Shown: positions 16,942 to 26,018, counted from the first letter of the stretch. The stretch: 64,000 nt of DNA from Oscillospiraceae bacterium (GCA_017512485.1 JAFWGE010000003.1:1-64000), one strand, 5' to 3'. Program-made: numbers and translations. The notes: generated by a model from the letters alone, not told the origin.

Positions 16942-18114
16942 ATGAAGAAGCTGCTTTTGGCAGTCCTTATTGCGGCCATGTGCCTGTCGGCCGTATCAGT
17001 ACCGGCTTTGGCCTGGGACGAGGCTCACATAACTCACGTGATAAGGATGGGTATGGTGGGAGACGAGGTGTATTGGTCTCTCACTACCGATTTTGTCCTT
17101 CGAATCGAAGGCCCCGGGGCCATGCCGACAGGCTATTACTGCGCGGATCAGTATCGCTGGTTCTATACGAGCGATTTTACTGAGTCCGCGGTCATAGCCG
17201 AAGGCATTACAAATATCGGCCCATATGCATTTGCGGAATGGTATACGCTGGAGAGGATCGTGATCCCCAAAAGCGTCACAAGCATAGGGAAATTGGCGTT
17301 TTATAAGTGTACAGGCCTGAAAGACGTCTATTACGCCGGCAGCGAGGAGGATTGGGCTGCCGTAGCCGTGGGAGAGAGAAATCATGGGCTGGACAGCGCC
17401 GTCATCCATTTTAACTGCTCAGGCACCGAAATAGGCACCCTGAAAAATCCCAAAAGTACGGGATTCGGTTATCCTGAGGGGCCCATATGGGAGTTCTCAA
17501 ACGGTGTGCTCACCGTCTCGGGCAACGGCTCGGACTACGGAAAGCCCAACGGCATGACTTACTTTTTCCGTACCGACGGCAACCAGTATGAGGAGATCGA
17601 GGACGAGGTCGAAACTATCGTCGTGGAAGAGGGTATAACGGCTATAACGGAATACCTCTTCTCCGGCACGTCAAACGCTTCGGAAGTATACCTGCCAGCG
17701 AGCCTGGAGAGTATAGGCAAATACGCGTTTTATAATAACGGCGTCACTGACGTTTACTTTGCCGGGAGCAGGGAAGAGTGGCAGGCTGTTTCGATTTTGG
17801 ACGGGAACGATGCGCTGAAAAACGCTGAGATTCATTTTGGTTATAGCTACGACCCGCGCTGCGAGGAAGGGGTACTGGGCGGTATCCGGTGGAACTGGCA
17901 GGCGGCGACCGGTCAGTTGAGTGCTTTTGGCAGTTTTGGTTCGGGCAGGGTGTACGCGGCGGTTTACGACTCAGACGGAAGGATGTGCTCCGCCTCGGCG
18001 ATAAAGCACTCCGGGGAGAGCGTATATATAGGAAGGGATTTTGACCTGGTCAGGCTTTTTTGCCTCGGGGAGGACGGCTCCCCGATATGCAGGCCTTCAG
18101 ATATAATACCGTGA
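16942..18114 (+). CDS. Secreted BspA-type leucine-rich repeat (LRR_5) protein
   Basis: Product of 390 residues from ATG 16942, seven bases after AAAGG. The signal peptide is clear (KKLLLAVLIAAMCLSAVSVPALA, cleavage after ALA). Two blocks of LRR_5 repeats follow, each with the form IGPYAFAEWYTLERIVIPKSVTSIGKLAFY; both end with a YFAGS/YYAGSxEEW strand and a WxAV motif, so the protein looks internally duplicated. The last 80 residues form a separate beta-rich domain. Proteins of this family are secreted and often bind host or matrix proteins. No cell-wall anchor motif was seen, so it may be released. Confidence 0.85.
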   Translation: MKKLLLAVLIAAMCLSAVSVPALAWDEAHITHVIRMGMVGDEVYWSLTTDFVLRIEGPGAMPTGYYCADQYRWFYTSDFTESAVIAEGITNIGPYAFAEWYTLERIVIPKSVTSIGKLAFYKCTGLKDVYYAGSEEDWAAVAVGERNHGLDSAVIHFNCSGTEIGTLKNPKSTGFGYPEGPIWEFSNGVLTVSGNGSDYGKPNGMTYFFRTDGNQYEEIEDEVETIVVEEGITAITEYLFSGTSNASEVYLPASLESIGKYAFYNNGVTDVYFAGSREEWQAVSILDGNDALKNAEIHFGYSYDPRCEEGVLGGIRWNWQAATGQLSAFGSFGSGRVYAAVYDSDGRMCSASAIKHSGESVYIGRDFDLVRLFCLGEDGSPICRPSDIIP

Positions 18115-18153
18115 CAATACTCTGAGCGGCCCACAAAAATAGAATAAAAACAA

Positions 18154-18190
18154 GGGTGTGCAGCGGGATAGCGTTATCCGCCGCACGCCC
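18154..18190 (+). terminator. Stem-loop terminator after the BspA-like gene
   Basis: GGGTGTGCAGCGG pairs with CCGCCGCACGCCC (one mismatch, one wobble) around GATAGCGTTAT, followed by TTATTCTCTGTT. Confidence 0.65.
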
Positions 18191-18210
18191 TTATTCTCTG
18201 TTGAACTGCA

Positions 18211-18240
18211 CCCCCCTGTTACGTGGGGGGCGTACTTTTT
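18211..18240. terminator. Second terminator between convergent genes
   Basis: CCCCCC, loop TGTTACGT, GGGGGG, then CGTACTTTTT on the plus strand. It lies between the BspA-like gene and the converging asp23 gene, and makes a second stop signal within 60 bases. Confidence 0.6.
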
Positions 18241-18272
18241 GTGCAGAGGGTCTGCAGTATCCGGTAGTCTGT

Positions 18273-18647
18273 TCAGTTCTGGAAAGAAATGCCGTATACG
18301 TTCACGTCCACGGCGGTGACCTTAAGACCGGTGACACCCTCCACTGTATCCTTTACTGCGTTCTGCACCGCGGTGGCAACGTCCAGTATGACACTGCCAT
18401 ACGTTACAAGCAGGCTGCATGTTATGGATACACAGTCCGGGTTCGACTGGTCAAAATTGAGCTTTACCACCTTGCCCAGATGCTTACGGTCAAGGGAGGG
18501 GGAGCCGTTTACCTTCGTGGCGCCGGGGACGTATGCCCCGGCCACATCCAGCAGGGCGGTGGCTGCGATAACAGCGACGACTTCTTCGCTGATGTTTATA
18601 GACCCGCCCGCTTCGCTGTGTACGATGTATTCTTTTGCCTCAGCCAT
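18273..18647 (-). CDS. Asp23/Gls24 family envelope stress protein
   Basis: Product of 124 residues. The family pattern is clear: GGSINISEEVVAVIAATALLDVAG at the start, then LDRKHLGKVVKLNF, and a C-terminal VTGLKVTAVDVNVYGISF strand. Family members are abundant cytoplasmic proteins that sit near the membrane and respond to envelope or alkaline stress. It lies 36 bases after tadA, with a GGAGG site before ATG 18647, and is probably the last gene of the hpf–tadA–asp23 run. Confidence 0.9.
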   Translation of the reverse strand: MAEAKEYIVHSEAGGSINISEEVVAVIAATALLDVAGAYVPGATKVNGSPSLDRKHLGKVVKLNFDQSNPDCVSITCSLLVTYGSVILDVATAVQNAVKDTVEGVTGLKVTAVDVNVYGISFQN

Positions 18648-18683
18648 TTGTGCCTCCTGTTCGTGGATTTGAAGATATGCCGC

Positions 18684-19136
18684 TCAGGCGCGTGAGTCGC
18701 GCAGGGAGCGGAAAAATTCTTTTAAAAGTGCTGCCGACTCCTCGGCCAGCATGCCGCCCACCGCTTTGGGATGGTGATTTAGGGGCAGGGCAAACAAATC
18801 GAATACGCTGCCGCAGGCCCCGGATTTGGGGTCGGAAGCGCCGAAATATACTACGGGAATGCGGCTGTTCACGACTGCGCCGGCGCACATGGGACAGGGC
18901 TCCAGGGTGACGTACATCTCGCACTGCCAGAGCCTCCAACCGCCCAGATGAGCACAGGCATCGGAGATGGCTTCCAGTTCCGCGTGGGCTAGAGCACTGC
19001 GGCCCGTCTCCATGCGGTTCCTTCCACTGCCGACTATCTCGCCGTCTTTTATGATAACGCACCCCACCGGGACCTCGCCGTCTTCCATGGCCTGTCGGGC
19101 CAGTTCCAGGGCGGAGCGCATGAACGTTTCGTTCAA
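18684..19136 (-). CDS. tadA: tRNA-specific adenosine deaminase (A34 to I34)
   Basis: Product of 150 residues with the zinc deaminase motifs: ALAHAELEAI (zinc His and the catalytic Glu of HAE) and LEPCPMCAGAVVNSRI (two zinc cysteines, PCxxC). The C-terminal NHHPKAVGGMLAEESAALLKEFF matches TadA. It deaminates the wobble adenosine of tRNA-Arg(ACG) to inosine. It starts one base after the hpf stop, so the two genes are transcribed together. Confidence 0.95.
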   Translation of the reverse strand: MNETFMRSALELARQAMEDGEVPVGCVIIKDGEIVGSGRNRMETGRSALAHAELEAISDACAHLGGWRLWQCEMYVTLEPCPMCAGAVVNSRIPVVYFGASDPKSGACGSVFDLFALPLNHHPKAVGGMLAEESAALLKEFFRSLRDSRA

Positions 19137-19137
19137 A

Positions 19138-19683
19138 TCAGGATTCGTCGGAGTTTATAAGGCCGTAGTCACCGCTCTTTCGGCGGTACACTATCGCAAA
19201 CCTGTCTTCGTTTTCGGAGTTTTTGAAAGCAAAGAAATCGTGTTCTACAAGATTCATCTGCAGGACTGCTTCCTCGGGGGTCATGGGTTTGAAAGAGAAA
19301 GTTTTTGTGCGGACGATCTTGAGTTCATCCTGGTCCTCATCCTCATCAGCAATGTAGGAGACCGGCTCCCCGCCCTTCTCAAAGGCGCCTTGGCGGAGCT
19401 TCTTTTCCAGACGGGTCTTGTTGCGATGGATCTGGCGCTCAATGGCGGCTACGGCGGAATCTATGGAGGCGTACATGTCGCTGGTGGTCTCGCTCACGCG
19501 GTACACCATGCCGCCGCTGCGTACGGTGACTTCGGCTTTGTGGCGGCCGCGTTCGATGCTGCAGGTAACAAAGGCCTCCGCATCCTGCTTAAAGTATTTG
19601 TCAAGTTTGCTTATCTTCTTTTCAGCGTATTGGTGCAGAGTCTCGGGGAAGGTTTCTTTTTTATCTATGAATGTACACTTCAT
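19138..19683 (-). CDS. hpf: Long-form ribosome hibernation promoting factor
   Basis: Product of 181 residues with the two-domain long form: an N-terminal S30AE domain (residues 1-100, with SIERGRHKAEVTVRSGG and a basic RNKTRLEKKLRQ segment) and a C-terminal dimerisation domain (TKTFSFKPMTPEEAVLQMNLVEHDFFAFKN…). It binds the 30S subunit and joins ribosomes into inactive 100S dimers when growth stops. A promoter is visible at 19779-19807. Confidence 0.95.
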   Translation of the reverse strand: MKCTFIDKKETFPETLHQYAEKKISKLDKYFKQDAEAFVTCSIERGRHKAEVTVRSGGMVYRVSETTSDMYASIDSAVAAIERQIHRNKTRLEKKLRQGAFEKGGEPVSYIADEDEDQDELKIVRTKTFSFKPMTPEEAVLQMNLVEHDFFAFKNSENEDRFAIVYRRKSGDYGLINSDES

Positions 19684-19778
19684 ATTACGGACTCCTTTCG
19701 TTTGAACGACGGGGAGACCCGTCTGTCTGGCGGCGCGGGGCGCGGGTGGGAACCCGGACCCCGTGATCTTACAGAATC

Positions 19779-19807
19779 ATTATAGCATGTATGGCATGCG
19801 CATACAA
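19779..19807 (-). promoter_or_regulatory. Sigma-A promoter of hpf
   Basis: Minus strand: TTGTAT (19807-19802), 17 bases, TATAAT (19784-19779). The start is near 19772, about 90 bases before ATG 19683. Confidence 0.7.
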
Positions 19808-19846
19808 TCAGCAAAACATCAAAAAACGGTGAACAATTTTCTGCTG

Positions 19847-20299
19847 TCAGAGCTCGTCTATATCTATCCTGGTCACCGTGGGCACACCTCCTGTCACCTC
19901 CGCGGTGGCCATGGTGAGGGCCCTTCCGAATCGGCTTCGGCCGCAGCTGCCGGGGTTGAGGATCACTGTGTTTCCAAGTCGGGACAATTCGAACCTGTGG
20001 GAGTGCCCGCAAACGGCCAGACCGAAGGGGGAAAGATCCGCTGGAAGGTCCATACGCCGGTGGGCCATACATATGCGCAGACCTTCCAGAGTGACGTCGA
20101 TGCGTATCGGCAGCCTGCCAGAGAATTCCCAGTCGTTGTTGCCTTCAACGACGTATACCGGGGCCAGTGACTCGAGTTTTTCCAGCACTGCCGGACGGTC
20201 TATGTCACCGGCATGGAGTATGTAGTCACACTCTGACAACTTCAGGAGCACGCTCTCACGCAGCAAGCCGTGGGTGTCGGATATTATACCAAGTTTCAT
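19847..20299 (-). CDS. Metallophosphoesterase, YfcE/MJ0936 family
   Basis: Product of 150 residues. The calcineurin-like motifs are all present: ISDTHG, HAGDID, EGNND, MAHRR where GHxH is usual, and CGHSH before RFELSRLGNTVILNPGSCG. Two metal ions are expected at the active site, and members hydrolyse phosphodiesters. The natural substrate is unknown. It lies 28 bases after the MoxR-like ATPase gene and may be the last gene of that unit. Confidence 0.88.
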   Translation of the reverse strand: MKLGIISDTHGLLRESVLLKLSECDYILHAGDIDRPAVLEKLESLAPVYVVEGNNDWEFSGRLPIRIDVTLEGLRICMAHRRMDLPADLSPFGLAVCGHSHRFELSRLGNTVILNPGSCGRSRFGRALTMATAEVTGGVPTVTRIDIDEL

Positions 20300-20327
20300 A
20301 TGCAGTCTCCCTGCGGTCCCGCCGCCA

Positions 20328-21839
20328 TCAGAGTTCCAGATCTTCCACCTCGGCCACTATCTCCTTCTGCCGTTCATAAAACAGCAGTTCCTTGTTGTGG
20401 GCAAAGTACTCTTTGCAGCCGTGGCGGGAGATAAAACGGGAACAGAAGTGGCTCACGGTGAGCTCCGTGACCAGGATCAGCAGTTCCTGACCCTCCGGGA
20501 AGACTTCCTCACAGAAGACGAAAAGGTTGGAGAGCTTCTTCCCGGCGTCCGCAGCCTTCTTTTTTATCTCCTTCGTGCGCCTGTCAAAGTCGCTTTTAAG
20601 GGAGGCAAAGGCCGCAGAGGCATCCGCGGGAGGCTGGGCTTTCATCATGGACCGCTGCTCACGAAGCACGCTGACTGTCCGTTGAAGGGTGTAGCGGCGC
20701 TCCAGGGAGAGGGTAGAGGAACGCCTGGCGGTCTCCAGTTCTTTGAGACGCCTGTCCTCCTGAGCCGTAAGGGCCGCTTCCCAGTCACCCCCGCGCCCGG
20801 CCAGCTCCATGCGCACAGCTTTCAGAGCGGCGGCCAATTCCTGCGAGGCCAGCTCCTCTACGCAGACTTCCCTCAGGTGGTCCGTTATACCGTCCAGCAG
20901 CAGACCCAGCAGGCTGAGCCTCTCGTCAAACTGTGCGGCCGAAGCGCGCTTCTTTATCTCCGCCCTCGCTTTGCCGTCCAGTATCCTGTCAACCTGGTAG
21001 TCGCTGCGGTACTTGCCCCAGAGGTCGAAATATATGGCGAAATCCCGTGAGATCCTGGCGTTCTGCAGATATTGGCACACGAGGCGCTCGTCCACTTTGT
21101 CGCCGTTCTTCTCATAAAGACGCACCATGTCAGACAGGTCCGACCAACCCCTGGCAGTGACGAAAGTCTTGCCGTCCACGGTGGTCTCTATTCTATAGAA
21201 GTCTGCTTTCTTTATGTCCAGATACGTGAGTATTGCGGGATGGACGCCCCTCATCAGGGCATACTCCTTCCACACGTCGTAGTCGGGCGCCACGTCTATG
21301 CGCTTGAGGCGGTCCCAGGTGACAATGTCGAACTCCCTGACGGAGTTGTTGTACTCAGGCGGGTTCCCGGCGGTAACGACTATCCAGCCTTCGGGAACGC
21401 GGTGGCGGCCGAAAACCTTATACTGCAAAAACTGCAGCATCACCGGCGCAAGAGTTTCGGAGACGCAGTTTATCTCGTCCAGAAACAGTATACCCTCCCG
21501 GAGGCCGGTGTCCTCCATCATGTCGTATACGCTGGCGATTATTTCACTCATAGTGTATTCGGAGACGGAGTACTCATGCCCGCCGTAGTCCTTCTGCACT
21601 ATGAACGGCAGTCCAAGGGCGCTCTGGCGGGTGTGGTGGGTCATGGAGTAACTCACGAGGCCTACGCCCATCTCCTGCGCTATCTGTTCCATTATGGCGG
21701 TCTTGCCTATGCCCGGAGGTCCCATGAGGAAGATGGGGCGCTGCTTCTCTATGGGGATTTCATAGTTGCCGAATCCGTCTCTGGAAAAATATGCCCTCAT
21801 GGCGCTTTTGATCTGTTCTTTGGCTTCCTTTATATTCAT
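20328..21839 (-). CDS. MoxR-like AAA+ ATPase with long C-terminal helical extension
   Basis: Product of 503 residues. Residues about 30-260 are an AAA+ module: Walker A GPPGIGKT (40-47), Walker B ILFLDE (117-122), sensor-like VVTAGNPPEYN, and the arginine region FDIVTWDRLKRIDV. The TMSEIIASVYD insertion and the ordering are those of MoxR ATPases, which usually act with VWA-domain proteins as chaperone-like assembly or maturation systems. The remaining 240 residues are charged and helical, likely coiled coil (EDRRLKELETARRSSTLSLERRYTLQR). It ends a run VWA – LRR – MoxR with gaps of 12 and 26 bases. Confidence 0.85.
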   Translation of the reverse strand: MNIKEAKEQIKSAMRAYFSRDGFGNYEIPIEKQRPIFLMGPPGIGKTAIMEQIAQEMGVGLVSYSMTHHTRQSALGLPFIVQKDYGGHEYSVSEYTMSEIIASVYDMMEDTGLREGILFLDEINCVSETLAPVMLQFLQYKVFGRHRVPEGWIVVTAGNPPEYNNSVREFDIVTWDRLKRIDVAPDYDVWKEYALMRGVHPAILTYLDIKKADFYRIETTVDGKTFVTARGWSDLSDMVRLYEKNGDKVDERLVCQYLQNARISRDFAIYFDLWGKYRSDYQVDRILDGKARAEIKKRASAAQFDERLSLLGLLLDGITDHLREVCVEELASQELAAALKAVRMELAGRGGDWEAALTAQEDRRLKELETARRSSTLSLERRYTLQRTVSVLREQRSMMKAQPPADASAAFASLKSDFDRRTKEIKKKAADAGKKLSNLFVFCEEVFPEGQELLILVTELTVSHFCSRFISRHGCKEYFAHNKELLFYERQKEIVAEVEDLEL

Positions 21840-21865
21840 GTCAGGACGCTCCTTAATAGAGTTCT

Positions 21866-24166
21866 TTACCTGTTTTTCTGTAAAACGGCAGGGATATACT
21901 GTTTAGGGCAGCCGGAGAATGAGTCAGTGCCGACGTACTGGAGGTCCGGCGGGAATTGGGCGGACCTGAGTTGCCTGCAGTTCATGAAAGCCCGGTCACC
22001 CAGGCTCTCCAATCCCTGGGACGCGGTGACGCTTTCCAGCGTGCTGCAGCCTGAAAATGCACCTTTTCCCACCCGGATGAGCCCGGCGGGGAGGACTGCT
22101 TCCCTGAGACCGGTACAGCCCTGGAAAGCCCCGTCGTCTATCAGGAGAAGTCCCTCAGGAAGGCTCACGCTCTCAAGGCCGGTGCAGCCCTGGAAGGCGT
22201 TTATCCCCACGGATGTGACCCCGGGCGGCAGGGTTATACTTTTCAGGGAGGAACAGAACCAGAATGCGCACTCGCCTATGGCCAGCACCCCGGGGGGCAC
22301 CGAGACGTCCCCGCCCGGTCCTGTGTAGTCGTAGAGTACACCATTCACCGTGACGAAACCGTCGCTGTCTGCCAGCCTGCGGCAGCCCTTGAACACCTGT
22401 CTGCCTACACGCTCCAACGACGGGGGCAGGGTGATCTCCGTGAGGCTGGAGCACTCACGAAAAACGCTGTCACCAATGCTGAGAAGGCCGTCCGGCAGGC
22501 GGACCCGCTTGAGGCTTATACAGCTATGGAAAGCCCCTTCACCTATGTGGACAACACCGTCGGGCAGATACACCTCGAAGGGGCTGGCACAGTCGCCGAA
22601 TGCCCTGTCTCCAACAATGCGTACTCCGTCGGGTACCCGGGCCTCGCCACGGGAGCCGCAGTAGTCGTAAAGGACATCCCCAACAACGACCATGCCCTGG
22701 GTGTCGGCCATGGAACGGCAGCCCTTGAAGGCTTTGATACCTGGGCGCCCGGTTCCCTCCGGCAGTTTTACCCCGGTGAGGCGGCCGCAATAGTAAAAGG
22801 CGTGGCTCCCTATATGGCGCAGGCTGTCCGGAATGACGGCTGCGGACAGGGCGGTGCATCCGGAGAAAGCGCCGTCGCCTATGGATTCCAGCCCCTCAGG
22901 CAGATTTACACGGATGAGGCTGTGACAGCCGGAAAAAGCGTCTTCTTCAATGGATACCAGACCCTCGGGGAGCCGCACTTCCCGCAGCTCCAGACAGAAC
23001 GAGAAAGCGCCGGCTTCAATGCGGGCAACCGTGTCCGGCAGGAACACGGAGGTTATCTTTTCCCTGGCGGAGGCGTTTTTTATTCGCCGCCTGGCGGGGG
23101 AAAAACACTTCGGCCCGATGGCACAGACCGGGCGGCGGCCTATGTATTCCGGTACGGAGACCTGTTCATCCGCCCCGCGGTAAGAGAGCAGCGTTATCCC
23201 GCTCTCCGAGGCTTCAAATAGCCACGTCCTGCGCGCATCCTCTACGGGAACAGGTGCCCCGGTGAGTTCCCGTTCCAGCCTGGCGGCTTCCAGACGTTCC
23301 AGCCTGGCCTCCGCCTGGGGGGTCATTATCCGGGCTTTGTAGTCCATCAGTGAAGCTTTTTCGTCCAGAGTTCCGCACATGGATATGACGGCGTCGACCT
23401 CCTCGGGGGGGATGAGTTCAAGCTTCATAAGCAGATCCAGCAACTCCCGGCTGTCAGCCGCCGCCAACTCGGCGGCACGCCTCCAGCGGCGGCGCAGATA
23501 GTTCCTGTACTCCCTCTTCCTGGGGGCGGGATAGTCCACCCCCAGAGAGCCAGCCATGGCGAATCCCCTGGCCAGGTCCGGTTTCCTGTCGCACTCCCCC
23601 AGAGGAAGATTGGGGGCCAGTATCGCTGTACCGCCGGATGAGCCGAATATCTGCCTGAGCCCACCCTCCAGGGAGGGGGAAAGCAGGATTATATATCTAA
23701 GATTCGGACAGAAAGCGAAAGCGCTCCTGCCAACAGACTTTACGCTGCCGGGGAGGGTGATGCCTGTGAGCCTCCTTATGCCGCTGAATGCCCCGGCGCC
23801 TATAAGCAGAATACCGTCAGGTACGGTGATGTCCCCGCCCGTGCCGGTATAATCTATCAGTGTACCTCCTATAGTGACAAACCCCTGGGGGTCGGCCAGC
23901 TGCATACAGCCTTTGAAGGCGTCCTCACCCACGGAAGGGGCAACCTCTGCCGCTTCCACCGTGGTGAGACGTCTGCAGCCCCAAAAAGCCCGGCGGCCTA
24001 TGACCATGAGGCTGGCGGGCAGGCTTACCGATGTTATGTCGGAGCGTCCGCTGAATGCCTCAGGGGCGATCTCAGTAACCCCTTCAGGCACCTTCACGCA
24101 GCCCCCTGACCCGGAGTAACCTGTGAGCACACCGTTTTTGATCGAAAAACAACTGCTGTGTTCCAT
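21866..24166 (-). CDS. Large cytoplasmic leucine-rich repeat (LRR_5/BspA) protein between MoxR and VWA genes
   Basis: Product of 766 residues with no signal peptide or membrane segment. About 20 LRR_5 repeats are seen in two blocks, residues 1-200 and about 380-760, with the recurring pattern IGxxAFxxCxxLxxVxLPxGLxxI. Several repeats are interrupted by a YDYTGxGGDVxVPxGV module. Between the blocks, residues about 200-340 form a non-repeat helical segment (RREYRNYLRRRWRRAAELAAADSRELLDLLMKLE). BspA-type repeats are usually surface exposed, so a cytoplasmic member encoded between a VWA protein and its MoxR ATPase is unusual. A role as scaffold or client of the ATPase is inference. Confidence 0.8.
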   Translation of the reverse strand: MEHSSCFSIKNGVLTGYSGSGGCVKVPEGVTEIAPEAFSGRSDITSVSLPASLMVIGRRAFWGCRRLTTVEAAEVAPSVGEDAFKGCMQLADPQGFVTIGGTLIDYTGTGGDITVPDGILLIGAGAFSGIRRLTGITLPGSVKSVGRSAFAFCPNLRYIILLSPSLEGGLRQIFGSSGGTAILAPNLPLGECDRKPDLARGFAMAGSLGVDYPAPRKREYRNYLRRRWRRAAELAAADSRELLDLLMKLELIPPEEVDAVISMCGTLDEKASLMDYKARIMTPQAEARLERLEAARLERELTGAPVPVEDARRTWLFEASESGITLLSYRGADEQVSVPEYIGRRPVCAIGPKCFSPARRRIKNASAREKITSVFLPDTVARIEAGAFSFCLELREVRLPEGLVSIEEDAFSGCHSLIRVNLPEGLESIGDGAFSGCTALSAAVIPDSLRHIGSHAFYYCGRLTGVKLPEGTGRPGIKAFKGCRSMADTQGMVVVGDVLYDYCGSRGEARVPDGVRIVGDRAFGDCASPFEVYLPDGVVHIGEGAFHSCISLKRVRLPDGLLSIGDSVFRECSSLTEITLPPSLERVGRQVFKGCRRLADSDGFVTVNGVLYDYTGPGGDVSVPPGVLAIGECAFWFCSSLKSITLPPGVTSVGINAFQGCTGLESVSLPEGLLLIDDGAFQGCTGLREAVLPAGLIRVGKGAFSGCSTLESVTASQGLESLGDRAFMNCRQLRSAQFPPDLQYVGTDSFSGCPKQYIPAVLQKNR

Positions 24167-24178
24167 GGCGGGCGATCC

Positions 24179-25573
24179 TCACATTATCTCGTCCCGGCTC
24201 AGGACCAGCTTGATTGCCCAAGGCGGGACGTCGGGGTTGTTGTAGGCCTCGTCAACAAAGACGAAAGCGGTGTCATACGCGGGTTTTTTCTGGGGGAACG
24301 TGCCAAAACCGTCGGTAAAATATATGAGCCCCTTCAGATTGCGGAACTCCCCCTGTTCCGCCAAGGAGTCCACGTAGCTGAACACCGGGCGGAAATCAGT
24401 GCCTCCCAGGCCGTATATCTTCATGGAGGCCAGGTAGGAGTCGAACTCCTCCCGGGAGGTGATCTTGACATCCTCCTGGATGTCGGCGTCGCATTGTACA
24501 ATGTGCAGATTTATTTTTGAGAAAAAGCTCTCCGTGGAGCACAGTACGTTGTATGTCTTCTGGATGAACGACTGCACGAGTCTGCCGGAGACAGAGCCGG
24601 AGGTATCTATGGCTATGACGAACTCCCGTATACGTTTTATTTCTCTGTACTCCAGAGGCTCCACCAGAGGCATATTCCTGTACAGGCGCAGGCCGTATGT
24701 ATAGAAGATGTAGTCGAATTCATCGTCGTCGGTCTTCATGACCTCCCCGCGGGAGGCGAACTTGCGGAGAAAATCCGTATAATCATACCGTTCCCTATTG
24801 ACTGACAGAAGGTTCTGCACCATGCCGCCCCGTTCTGTCTCCTGCTTGCGGGAGAAAGTCTCCATATCCACCTGTATGCGCTGACCGACCTCTTTCCAGT
24901 CAAGTTCGGAACCCAGGGCGCGGACAAGGGAACCTTCTTTGTCCCCGTCTTCGTCGTTATCGTCGCTTCTGCCGCCCCTGCCCTTGCCGTCGGAGGCTTC
25001 AAACTCTATACCGGCTTCCTCTTTCTCGGCCTGCGTCATGTACCAGAGGGCGTGGTCGTCGGCACGAAACAGCTCCTGCAGCTGCTCCAGACGTTCTTCT
25101 GAAGGCCTGTTGCTGATGAAGTGACTGTACAGTTTTTCAGCGGTGAGCATGCCTGCCGCTTCACGGAGCTCCCGGCATGCGCGAGCTTGTTTCTCTTCGC
25201 GTCCCGCAGCGGCGGCGCGAAGGCCGAGGTCGGTTACAGAACTCTCAACGGCTATGTCGCAGGACAGGTCCCAAAGAGCGTGGTCCACAAGGGTGTGGAC
25301 GAACATGTGGCGGTAGACGCAGTGCAGCACGGTATGGAGATAATCCCGTACGGGGGAAGCCCTGTCAGCCATATAGCGCTTCAGAACGAACAGGGGTTCG
25401 TAAAGCAGCAGACGGCCGTCGGTAGCGAAGCATATGACGCTGCTCTCCTTCTGTATCAGACGGCTCACCGCCGAGTCGAGAAAACGCAGTTCCACCACCA
25501 GGGTGTTGCGGCTGAGCCTCAGTACGTCCCGGGCGGCGGAAGATATTTTGTCCTTTTTTTCCTCGTCTGTCAT
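24179..25573 (-). CDS. VWA-domain protein with metallopeptidase-like N-terminus (DUF2201 type)
   Basis: Product of 464 residues from ATG 25573, which has GAGGA seven bases upstream; an upstream in-frame ATG at 25660 lacks a site. The N-terminal half resembles the putative metallopeptidase region of DUF2201 proteins, with YLHTVLHCVYRHMF where a HExxH-like motif is expected; the Glu is absent, so catalysis is doubtful. An acidic low-complexity stretch (DDNDEDGDKEG) follows. The C-terminal third is a VWA-like domain with the metal-site sequence IDTSGSVSG (DxSxS) and later TDFRP and YFTDGFG. It is the first gene of the VWA–LRR–MoxR run. Confidence 0.82.
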   Translation of the reverse strand: MTDEEKKDKISSAARDVLRLSRNTLVVELRFLDSAVSRLIQKESSVICFATDGRLLLYEPLFVLKRYMADRASPVRDYLHTVLHCVYRHMFVHTLVDHALWDLSCDIAVESSVTDLGLRAAAAGREEKQARACRELREAAGMLTAEKLYSHFISNRPSEERLEQLQELFRADDHALWYMTQAEKEEAGIEFEASDGKGRGGRSDDNDEDGDKEGSLVRALGSELDWKEVGQRIQVDMETFSRKQETERGGMVQNLLSVNRERYDYTDFLRKFASRGEVMKTDDDEFDYIFYTYGLRLYRNMPLVEPLEYREIKRIREFVIAIDTSGSVSGRLVQSFIQKTYNVLCSTESFFSKINLHIVQCDADIQEDVKITSREEFDSYLASMKIYGLGGTDFRPVFSYVDSLAEQGEFRNLKGLIYFTDGFGTFPQKKPAYDTAFVFVDEAYNNPDVPPWAIKLVLSRDEIM

Positions 25574-25989
25574 GTATCGTTCCTCTGTAAGCTGCTTTGC
25601 GCAGAGTTTAAACATCTTGATTATATCAGCCGTAAGGCGGGGTTTCAATGATAAAAACACACGGGGTCATGGTCCGGCAAGAACTGATTAACAGGGTTAT
25701 CCAAAATGGACGACACGGTGGACGGCTGCCGTGAGAAGCGGCCAGCGTGCGGCGGCCGGAGCTCCGCAGCCGCGCACGAGGTTGAACGATACATATGAGA
25801 ACTCAAAACCGCGTTTTTCGCGTGGCTTTGATTTTGCCGCGAGGCCTGCACGGGCAATGACAGCCAATACAGTTTAAACTGCATTTAATTGTCATGAACG
25901 GTACCGGAACGAACTAATAGAAACCGTACGTATAACACCGGGGGATCATAGAATGATCGTATGCTTTATCAGACTGTAGCCAGGTTCAA
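25574..25989. other. Non-coding gap, nothing recognised
   Basis: Divergent spacer between the VWA gene and the transglutaminase-like gene. Short frames on both strands have no ribosome binding site and no protein-like composition. No repeat, tRNA or clear hairpin was seen. The promoter of the VWA operon should lie here, but I found no convincing one. Confidence 0.5.
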
Positions 25990-26018
25990 TTGACGAGGGA
26001 GAGTGAAGAGAATATAAT
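25990..26018 (+). promoter_or_regulatory. Sigma-A promoter of the transglutaminase-like gene
   Basis: TTGACG (25990-25995), 17 bases, TATAAT (26013-26018). The leader is about 100 bases and contains a small hairpin (CGCCC / GGGCG near 26090-26110) just before the start codon. Confidence 0.75.

Noticed and set aside
21072..22328. 418-residue open frame on the plus strand over the MoxR and LRR genes
   Set aside because: It spans the gap between two real minus-strand genes and has no domain or start site; the repeats it seems to contain are reflections of the LRR coding.
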